Source: Litoditis marina
Lineage: Eukaryota; Nematoda; Chromadorea; Rhabditida; Rhabditidae
Direction of reading: 5' to 3'
NCBI GenBank assembly: GCA_964036275.1
Contig: OZ038437.1
Span: forward strand, 12,890,638-12,954,637
DNA length: 64,000 bases
Shown: positions 21,501-33,020 of the stretch, in pieces
Position numbering within the stretch: position 1 is the first letter of the stretch
Layout: the number at the start of each line of letters is the position of its first letter
Program-made: the position numbers and the translations under genes
The notes under the pieces: generated by a model
Told to the model about the DNA's origin: nothing
Database searches by the model: none
Seen by the model: the letters and a program-made list of their open reading frames with translations, nothing else

Positions 21501-24500
21501 GAAAAAAATTCCAATGATACGCTCTTTTGAGAATATAATTGACGTCAAATTTTGAACTATGACGTCCCATAAGGTTACCAGAAAACCCAGCTACAAATAG
21601 AATTGTTCTGTGTTACTATTTTGACCTCGTTGGACGACTATTAGTCTGTGCATCGCGCTCAAACTACAAAAAATATCTGATCTCAATACCTGCATTTGTG
21701 CCGCAAAGTCCGCAGATGTGGGGACAGTCTCTTTCTTTCATTTCGAGAGTGTAGAAAGTGTTGTTGCAGTAGTCGTAATTCTTCACCCAGCCGGCACAAC
21801 TGGAAAGCAGGTTGGTTTCTTTACAGTGAGTTTATGAACTTCTTAACTGTCCAAACTGAAAATTACCAAATTTATGAATTTCTGTCTCTCGCCGGAATCG
21901 AACCTGCAAGCAAACTATTTGTAGCTGGGCACAACCCACTGCGCTATTAGTGCACATTATCGGCAAACTTTGAAATGCAGAAAGTGAGACATACAGTACC
22001 CTTCCGCCTTTCCCTTGGAGACGACTATGACTAAAAGCAGGACGATTATGTAGACCGATCCCGTGCCAAAGGTCCTGCATTTCGGGAATGTATTGCAGCT
22101 CAAAGGACTGAGGCGGATTTGACCACGTAATCGTTTTTCTGTGATTCAGAATACAAACTATAGTTTAATTTAGTTACGGTTCGGAAAAAAGTTGAGAGGA
22201 AAGAGTATTTGTGTGGTGTTACAATCCAGAATAAGTTGGTTGCATTTGAAAGAAACCAAAAGTATGCTACAGAAGCGAATTGCTATTTGAATTTCGCTCA
22301 AATTGCTTACTTGACTATTTGAGGTTAGTGAATATGGCCACTGGCTGCTTTTCAATTACATGCAACCCGGTTGTATGTGCGAACCGCCTGATTGAAAAAA
22401 ATCGCGCGCAGCGCGAAGCGCTGTGCGAGATTTGTCTTTGGTCCGGCTAATGCGCGCTTTCATTTTTTTAGTTCACCCTCAAGAAGGCCCAAACGTGCAA
22501 ATCAAAACTTTTTTTGATTTGTTGATATTTCATGGCATATTTACAAGCTATGTTCGAAATTTGAACAAAATTGATTAAGTTTGAGCCGAGTTATGACGTT
22601 ATGCGCTTCATGCAGACCGCCAACTTCCGCCGTGTGTGTGTGTGTGTGTGTGTGAACGCACTTCTGGGAAATTTTTATGTGTGAACCGATTTGACTGAAA
22701 ATTTGGGACACGATAGATATCCCACTCAAACCTTGGGGGCGCAAACTTTTTTTCGAAAAAAATTATTTTTCATCAAGTTATAGGTCTTTGAATATGTCTC
22801 TGCGTCTCTTCATTTCGTGCACTCTCTCGCCCTCTCTGTCGGGGTAAATCAAATTGCGTTATAACTCAGCTCAGTCCTAACCAATTCAAGTAAAATTTGA
22901 AGTATGACACCACGACATGAACTGACATCGATTTAGATGTAAGTCTTCTACTGATGACGTCATCGAGGATTCTGGAGCTCGGATGACGTCATTTTTGAAA
23001 AGTGCAAAGTTGACGTCACATATATTTTCAAATGATGGTAATATCTTAGAAAGGGTCAATTAACGGTGAAACTCAATCTAAGAGTGACGTATTCTGGGAT
23101 TCTGGAGACCAGATGACGTCATTTTTGAAAAGTGCAAAGTTGACGTCACATATATTTTCAAATGCTGAAAATGTCTTAGAAAGGGTCAATTAACGGTGAA
23201 ACTCAATCTAAGAGTGACATAGTCTGGGATTCTGGAGACCAGATGACGTCATTTTTGAAAAGTGCAAAGTTGACGTCACATATATTTTCAAATGATGGTA
23301 ATATCTTAGAAAGGGTCAATTAACGGTGAAACTCAATCTAAATATGACTTATTCTGGAATTCAGAAGGCCAGATGACGTCAACTTTTAATATAAATTGAC
23401 GTGAAATATGTTTTCGAATGCTGGAAGTTTCTTAAAAATGGTCAATTCACGATGAAACTTCATTCAAACATGACGTATTCTGGGATTCTGAAGGGCAGAT
23501 GAAGTAAGTTTCTAGAACTGCAATGTTGACGTCATATTTTTTCCGAATGATGGTAATACTTGACAAGTGGTTCATCAAGAGAACAATTTTATCTGCACCG
23601 TACAGATCAAACCACATACCTACGGCATGTATACAAAAAGAGAAAAATTCATGAAAAAGTGGGGGCCCAACGAATGTAAGATTTGTCTTCTGCTGTGCGC
23701 CCCTTAGACAACTACTCTCAAATGGAACAGCTACTGCTACAAAAACCGAAAAATACTGATATACTCAAGTATAACTGTTCATTACAAACATACAAAAGTC
23801 GTAAAATATTTTTTCAAACCTGTAAGCTAGAATCTACAAATCACAGATGTTAACTCAACCTACTCAATTATAGAGTTCCTGGTTTTGTACACAATGGTTG
23901 GCATTTTTTGTCATTACTTCAATTCTAGGTGCTATAACGTTTGTCGTATTATTCAAAAGTTGTTCTCTCTTTCGCAGCTGTGACTTGTAGATTCTAGTTT
24001 ACAGGTTTGAAAAAATATTTTACGACTTTTGTATGTTTGTAATGAACAGTTATACTTGAGTATATCAGTATTTTTCGGTTTTTGTAGCAGTAGCTGTTCC
24101 ATTTGAGAGTAGTTGTCTAAGGGGCGCACAGCAGAAGACAAATCTTACATTCGTTGGGCCCCCACTTTTTCATGAATAGAAGGTAAGCTTACCCTTGGTG
24201 GTCAGGGTGGCCCTGGCACTTGTCGATTTTCGCAGGTGTAGGACTAATAACAGGTGGTGCTGGAAAGTTTAAATCGAATTCAACCTCATGTGAGTTCTTA
24301 CATTAGAAAAACAAAATGTGGGTGTTATTGTGTTAATAAAGTTCAAGTTAATGGACTTGTATAAAAAACGTTTCAATAAATTTAACAGTAATCTAGAGAG
24401 AAAAGAAAAATTTTCATACGTTGATTAAAATTTATAGGTTAAATTTTGTTTGCATCGTTCCGCCGATAAATCTCGACGATGCTATTTTAGTTGGTGGTCA

Positions 24501-27500
24501 CGGCATCTCAGGAGATTCCACTCACTGGAGAACATTGTTACTTTGCGCTCTGAGACCAAATCGAAAACTAACCGGGTTTTCAAGTAACCTAACTCTTTTT
24601 CAGGAACCTATTTTTCTTGAAACTGAGATCCGGTTTCCGTCCAAATCAACGGTAAAGACCACATTTTGCGTTAAAAAAACAGGTAACAGGTGTTTTTGGT
24701 AACCGGTTGGTAACCTAAAATGAACAGGTTTTTCATTTTAGGTTACCAACCGGTAACCTACTGAGGTGACCTAAAAAATTCATTATCAAAAAAGTGTTAG
24801 GTTACCTGAATACCCGGTTAGATATAGAATTCACCGCGCTCTGAACCTCGGCTCTGCCTCGTGCAAAAAGCATATAGATCAGAAAAGTTGAGAGAACATC
24901 ATGTGATACGTTAGTTCATGTATGTATTTTACACAGAGTCGCAAATTGCGGTGTTTTCCGTTAGTTTAGACGGTAATAAGGTTTTTGGTTTCAGATTAAC
25001 TTCCGGTTACCTTTGAGGTAACCGGAAAAAGGTGACCAAAAACTGGCTAGGTTACCAGAAATCCCAGTTACATATAGAATTGTTCTGTGTTTCTCGTTTG
25101 ATCCGGCTGATATAAAGAAGACTTAGTAAAATGAGGATATATAAATAAAGAAAGTAGCATGTAAAGGTGAAAGTAAAATAAAATAAATAAAACCTAGAAT
25201 CCACGTGTGTGAAGTCATGTTATCTGGGCATTTCGGGCTTTTAACATCTATATGCCGGTAGGGGCCCTCATCAGTAGATGCCCTACCCAGTTAACCCTAA
25301 TGTAGTTAGAAAAATAATATAATAAAATAAAGAATATAAGTAAATAAGTTAAAATAATAAAATAAAATATTCGGTAAGTTATTGATCATGGGTCTGTGCA
25401 TCGCGCTCAAACTACAAAAAAAGATCTGATCTCAATACCTGCAGTTGGGCGGCTGTAGCACAGGTTACATGTTTGCTGGCAGTGCTTCTGAAACAGAATG
25501 TCAGGTCCCCGTGATATTGTGATATGTTTCGGTCGTATTTTGTTTTGGTCTTTTCGTTTGTCGTTGTTTTCATCTGGTATCTATTGATTTTGGGCGAGCT
25601 GACCTCAACAGGTCCTTCCCCCTTTTCTCTCTAGTTCTGTGTGGTTGTAGACTCGGGGCCGGTGCGCCTAATTTTCTCTCTCTTTTATTCTATATTTATC
25701 TCTTACTCTAATAAAGTTTAATTAATCAACTTTGTAGCCATTTCTCAGTTGGGAGTTTCCCTCTTATTGTCTCTGTGTTCAAAAAGCTCGAGAACTCTCG
25801 GGATCCTTTTGCTAATAGTAGAATTGGGTTGAAGTTTGTTTTAAGTGAATTCAGTGCAAAACATCGAACGAAAGCCTAAAATACGGTTAGTAATCGACAC
25901 TGAAGAAGGGAGAACCTTTACAAGAAACATTTCCGTTGGCCATGTGCGATAGACCTCATTTCATTCCCATTGAGACCCATTGGCAACTTGCCACGATTTC
26001 TGGATGATTATCTCAGACAATTCCCAGCCAATTGGCCAGCCACTTTATTATTGGCTGAACGAGAGAGTGTGTAGGTCAGAGAGACGCGGACCGTCTTAGG
26101 CTGTCTGCGCGTCATTGACTTGCATGCTCTCACGTTTTTGTAGCTGGCCAATTGCAGAAAATTGGCGCTAATCGTTCTGAGTTTCTAAGAGCAGATATAC
26201 AGTCTGTTTCACGCATCAGTAGCCCTCTACAGTAAGATCATAAAACTTTCAAGTCAATTTTTCATATCTTCTAGGCATTGGAAATAGCCTAAACTTCGTG
26301 ATTTTGTTTTCCACATTGGTTACTACAAGCATAGAATACAGTAAGTCTAAAAGGCTGTTTGTTGATTGAATAAATCCGCTTGAAAATTCGGAAAATTACT
26401 GTAGAAATTCATGGATGGGTGAAACGAACTATAAGTATGCTGGAGACATTTTTTGTTTACATGTTTTTGTGGAACAGGAAAACCGCCAACAGATATTGCG
26501 GTTTTTTTTGAGATAAAATCCGAAGTGGTGAAAAACAGCCTGGAATATTAACTGGCACGCTGCCACGTCTCAGTAGAAATTACCGGAACTATAGCGCTCC
26601 CTCGTAAACCTCATGAGGTAACCTCATGAACCCATCAAATTCTCATGAGAGTCTATTGATTGCAATGCTACAATAAAATAATCTCATGCCCTGTGCTCCA
26701 CGGTTATGTTCGTGGCTTCAATACAAATGCGCTAGCAAAATCAAGTTATTGAAAAATCTCTGAGGCCTCTGATCACATTTGATTAATCTAAAATTTGGTT
26801 TTTGGGGCGCATTTGCCTTGGAGCGGATTTAACCGTGGAGCGCATTGCACGAGATTCGGTTCACGTCAGACGATCTTTAAAGCAGGACGACGGACCAATG
26901 CCAAGTCAACGGTCCTTTAAACTGCAATTGAAAATTGTATTGCAGTTAAAAGGACTGAAGCATTGGGATTGAACCACATAATCATCCATCTTTACTTTAT
27001 TCAGCGTACCGCCACGAAATCCTCCATCCCAATCGTCACGCAGAATTGTTTGGTGCAACTGGGTGACGTGTCGACGCATCCTCCTCAAATGAGACAGTAA
27101 CTCTCAAAGTGAAAAACAGAGTCATGAGAAAGTATAGTATTATATTATATATATATATATATATACATCTGATTTTCCCTTCAATTTTGGCAGTGTCTTC
27201 TGCACCTTTACTACAAAAAACTGACGGAGACCACAATTCTACGTTTTCGTCTTGCAGCAGTAGGTTCAAAAGAGTTTGTAGCACAACATGACGATGCTGA
27301 AAACCGAACAAGTCGAAGTTTTACACAAAGTCTCATGACAACTTTCGGTTTTTTCGGGACAGAATTTAGGTATTTTCAAGAAATCTAGTCTTTTCCCTAC
27401 CTACTGGTACTCCTGCATTCTTGGTCTTGCAGCAGTATCCACATGTCCTCGGGCAGGTGTCCAAAGCAGCTTGCTTTAGTGCAGCATGTGGTCGTCCGTC

Positions 27501-30500
27501 AGCACCCTAAAAAATGGTTTGAGTGCCAATCTTACGCTTCTTTCACAAATGATAACATATGACAAATGATAACACAACGATATAATGATAAAGCCTGCAA
27601 CCAACTTTCAGTTGCGTCTGGAAGCATACACATGCCCAAGCGTTTCTAATATCAATTTTCATGTAGTTATGGTGGTTCTTTGCTGGAAAACTTTCCAAAC
27701 TACTTTCCAAAAAATATTGAAAAGAGAATTATGTAAATGGGAGGCATACTCTGTCGTGAGGTATTCTCAAAAAGACGAAGATCTCGGGACACATGTTTTA
27801 TAGAATAGAATGGAACAGAATAGCTGAAAACAGGACGATTAAGTGGACCAATCCCGTGTCAACGGTTCTTTGAACAGCAGTTGAAAAATTTATTGCAGTT
27901 AACTGGAGCGTTGTGATTGGACCACAAATTCGTCCTTCTTCAACTAACCATAAAGCATAGAGAAGATCTCCTGTCTGCACTGCTGCCAGCGGCCACCGAG
28001 AAAGAGTAAATTGCCTTACAAGAAGCATCGCTCAGTTCGTTTGAGCAGTCGGTTGCCGAAGTCAAAAGCTGAAAAAGTCAATAGAATAAACACTCTGTAG
28101 TTTGTTCATTGAATCTCGAAACGCTGACGTTTTCGAATTTTTCATATTTGTTCTCGGAAACTTCTCGATGTGTAAAGTTTGTTTCATTCGCACTGAGACT
28201 CATTGGCATCATGACTTTCGAATACCTTTTTCTTGGAACAAACAAGAACTTCCCAAAAGCTTCTCTCATGAGCGAAAGAAGCGCTGTAACAAAGTGTTGA
28301 GTTTTTTGAAAAACTCCGTAGAGGCGTACAAACCACTTGAAAATTTGACATGCTGATCACTGTGGAAACGAAAACACTCAGAAACAAGTGCACCAAGTTC
28401 CTGCTATTGTCAAGCTTAAAAAGCGAGAGAGCACGCAGATCCTTGAGGCAGCTGATTTCTGCGTCTTTCTGACCTACATAGTCCCTTGTCAAGGCCGCTA
28501 CAAGAGTAGTTTGATAGTTGGCAAGAACGAGCCTGAGCAACTCAGAACAATTAGCGCCAATTCTTCACGATAGCCAACTACAAAGACGAGAGCATGCAGG
28601 TCAAGGAGGTCGCATATGTCTGGGTCTCTCCGACCCATAGTAAGTGCCAAATTTATAAGTTTCTGACTCTCGCCGGAATCGAACCTGCGAGCAAAAGATT
28701 CGTATCGAGGCGCTTACCGCTGCGCTATTAGAGCACATGGTGGGCAAACTTTGGAATCGAGGACATATGTGCGTACACAGCGGAAAGTGAGATATACAGT
28801 ACCCTCGGGCCTTTCAGTTGGCAACCACTATATACACTCTCTTGTCGACGGTACTACATCGGCTGGAATATGTCTGAATGACGAGAACTATACCCACCCG
28901 GCCCCCACTGGTGCAATCGTAGTCTGTGACCGTGGGTGTGGGCGTAGTTGTAGTTGTACTTGTAGTTGTAGTTGTAGATGTAGTTGTAGGTATAGTTGCA
29001 GTTGCTGAAAATGTTCGATTGAATGAGGCTATCGACTCCAATCATAACTTCATCGTTTTTTGCGCTCCGAAACTCGGCTAAACCGTACATGAAGCAAGAG
29101 TTTGACAGAACACCACCTGACAATGTGCTAGATGAGTGTTAGAAATGTTGCGTTCTAGTGAATAATATGAAGTGAACGAAGAGAACCTGATACGGCTCGT
29201 GAGCTGGAGCTTGAACGTATTGAGTTGACTCGAATAGCGTTTGTTGTTTCAATGTCGGTGCCTGTTACCCGGATCCCGCAGTGTTTATGGTTTGAACCGG
29301 TTGATTTTCGGGTAAGTTATGAGCACTAGTCTGTGTATCGAAATTACATACAACGACGATTTGGTCACTTTACCTGTAGTTGAGACGTTGCTGCACAGTC
29401 CGCAAGTTCGCCTGCAGTTTTTCTGAAACACGATCAGTCACTTTATCCAGAGTACTGTGAGCGAAAAATGTCATATGTGGCCGTCGCTGCGAAAATTCGT
29501 AGTTTTTGAATTACGGTAGATGTACGTACACCGCAGTGAGTATTACCCAACTTTTAAATATTTGAATTTCAGGATTTTTGAATTTCGAGTACTTAGGTAC
29601 AATTGCATCCCATTTGTTGTTGTGGAGTCTTATGTCACTGACAACTTTTCTGAGGTTCTACTGGTACGTTGTCCTGCACTACGCTTATTAGATTCTGACT
29701 ACTGCTGCATTTGTACTTTGTTAGCGTTAGTCGTTTCGCATCCTCATTGTTTTTTCAGATAAAATCACTTTTTAATGTTTGAACTGTGTTTCCGCTTACG
29801 AATTCAGCTAATGACGGAATCGCGTCTTCGCGGAAAATTCGCGCTGAAAGACGCGCGATAGACAGCCACCCTGAGGCCGTATGCAAGAAACATCCCGGGC
29901 CGGTTTGGGATGCTATCCCGAGCTGAATTGGCCGGGAAATAGCTCGGGACAGCATCCCAACCCGGCCCGGGATGCTTCATGCATACGGCCTCTGATCACA
30001 ATCAATTGCGCTCTGGTTACAAACAACTGCAGTGAGATTCCGGCTCCCACCCCGAAAACTCAATTCAAACTCTTTCCAAGTGCCAGGAATCACAGAAGAT
30101 AAGGTGACTGCAGGACTTTCAGCAAAGACTTTCATAAATAGTTAATCTTTTGATTTGTTCATTTAAGAAATAACAATTTCAGTCAACCTATTTGTGTTCA
30201 CTCTTTCGTATTCAGCGTACCTCTACGTACGGCTTTCTTTCAGGCTTTGTACAGACTGACGGATCATTGGCGCAGTCAAGTTCCACATCGACACATCCTC
30301 CTAAAGAGCTCTCATTCTCAATATTGAAGCAGAGAAATAAAATTGTATGCTATTTTATAATATATAATACAAAGCAAAAGAAAGTTATATAACGATATAG
30401 AATGCATGTTCGAGTGGACAAGCAGTTCGTTTTCTAACCGAACCAATTAGTTTAGAAAAAATTGGTCTGATCTGGCTTCTAAAAAGTTGGTCCGTGAAAA

Positions 30501-32959
30501 TGTGGCTGAGTTGAGCGTACCCATCCCGCAGAAGCCGCAAGAAGCAGGACAGTCGGTGGCAATTGTCTCTCTCAATTGCGGATCGTTACACATAGAAGCT
30601 GTCACAGTGTTACAGGGAAGTTGCGGGTCTGAAACCGTTGAATTATATAAGTAACCGCGTGTTTCCAGTGTCCTCACCTTTTTCTATCTCATTTTCCGGT
30701 TACATGGCTAGGTACGTAACTGGTTAACTGGTACGGTAACTCTTTAACCTAGCGCAATCGCGGGTTTCTAGTGTTACTTTGACGGTAACCGGACTTTGGT
30801 TTTAGGTGAAATCCCAGTTACCTAATTAGGTAACCCTTGGGCTACCACAACCAGTGGATCACCTAAACACCGGATGAGCTATATCATTGGCTTAGAAACC
30901 TCGCTCGAACTCATTCATGTGTGCAGTTGGAACATTGGTTAACATTCGACTCAACGTGTTCCAAGTGTTTCACCAAAACTAACGAAACCTTTCTAAAGAG
31001 CAATTTTGTCCTAGCTCTAATCTACACTGCAGAGGATTTATTGTAGGCGATAACTGGTTGAATCGATACTCGCTCCCGTGTTATTGAGATTATTTGGTGC
31101 AAAAAGATGTTGTTAAAATGGGACGATTATGTTGACAGATCTCCACGCATCGGTCCTCTAAACGGCACTACTCAATTGCAGTTTAGATGACCATAACGTT
31201 GAGATTGGTTCACATAATCGTTTTACTCTAAGAGTATTGTTTACGCGCAATATTGTACGTATTTTGAACGTTGAGTCAACTGAATGAATATGAATCACTT
31301 GGGCTGTTCGTGCAGTTGTACGCCGCGTCTTTCTTGCTCAGACAGCAGTAGCCACACGTCTTGGGGCAGTTTTCCACCGCCATTTGCTTCAAATCCTGGT
31401 CCGGCCTCCCGTCGGCTCCCTGCATCGAAAACCTCTATTACGCGGACTTGAAAAATGAATCAGGTTGATTGCAATCGGAGAGTAACCCGGTTTTCTCACC
31501 CCAATTGGAACCAAATTGTCTACTGTACGAATTTCGGTTTCGTCAAGTGTATTTGGTCGCATTTGAAAGCGACTGCTGCTTGCTGGTTGCATGCAACGCG
31601 AGCATGTGTAACCGTCTTTTGGTGCCAGTCTAGAATCACTCACACTAGGAACAAATCAAAATCAAAATATTCCGAGTTTCTAGCAGCTGCCGAGACTAGT
31701 TTTGTTTCGGAGAAGTACTTGTAACTTCATTATGTCGGATTCAGAACCCTGTGGTGCACCTTACCCTTTATACTTAAAGAATCCGTCAATCTCTAATTTT
31801 TAATTTCGAGTTAACAATCTCACCCTATGGCAAATCAAAAACCATTATCAAAAATATATACTTCCATATCCCTATCTTGCTTCGTTCTCTCAGAAAAGCG
31901 GTTTACGTAATGACACCGATAGGGGAGTTGCGTACGGGGTATGCTCAAAATAGCCTATAGAAGTGCAACAATGATTTTAAAACACTTTGTCACATACGAA
32001 TACACAATAAAAAAACTGAAAAATGAAAATAAATCTAGATGTAAATGAACCAAGTCAAGTTGCGTCACAGTGAAAATGTTCATGGCCCCTTCTTTATTGC
32101 TTGATATTATGCAAATTTTACAAATTTTCAATTAGAAAGTTTTTTCATGGTCTATGGGAAGGCATTAAAGAAACTGTTTTGAGCTTTTTAAATTTTTCGT
32201 GAAACTCAAATTATAGCGGAACGGTTTCTTTAAGGGAGATCGGAACACAACTTGAGCAGAGATTTTGTTTCGGACAGATTTTAACTGTTTCGAGATCAGA
32301 GAGCACAAATAACTCGTATATTAGTGTGATCAGTCCACGTGACATTCACATGACAATGCCGCGCGACACGCAACGCGTCCAATCAAAAGTAGGATACATC
32401 AGATTCACAAGAAACCATGTTGCTCTCCGGTCTCTTTTAATCGTCGCAATGTTTTGTTATGTTGTTCCCCATGATTTTCGATTCATGTTTCTATTTCACT
32501 CAATATCCATTGATTTTCATTCTTCTGTTTTTGCTATCGAATTTTCGCATGTGAATAAATCGATGGAAGGAAAACAAACCAAGAAGCATTCGTAGGGTCT
32601 CTCGTTCACAGCGCCAGGAAACACCAAGGATTCTTGGTACATCAAAGAACACGTAGCTTCTGACCGCACGTCGGAGCAATCCGTTGCCGAAGGCAAGTAC
32701 TGAAAAGAGCATTTCAATGAGGCTCCTGCGTCTATCTTACATACCAAATTTGAAATGTCTCGTCGACGCCACTACTAAAACAGCTTGGTAATGGGCCAGA
32801 AGGTGCCTGAGACCTCAAAACGATTGACGTCAATTTTCCGCGATAAGCGAGTGATAGAACACGCTGTTCAATGAGGCCGCAGTCAAGCTGAAACAGTCTG
32901 CGTCTCTACGATCTGTACACACTCTCTCTCTCTCACACTTTCTCTCTCTCTCTCTCTCC

Positions 32960-33020
<61 letters not shown>

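Noticed and set aside
22982..23575. CRISPR-like array
   Set aside because: The 130-bp units are contiguous and lack unique spacers; this is a tandem satellite in a eukaryotic intron.
25500..25810. Possible solo LTR (TG start, AATAAA inside)
   Set aside because: No second copy, no target duplication and no certain CA end could be seen.
27190..27257. Possible extra ShK exon between exons 9 and 10
   Set aside because: It shares TACTGCTGCAAGAC with exon 9 but has no good acceptor, and any donor leads to a stop; more likely a relic of the exon 9 end, in line with the junction-duplication pattern.
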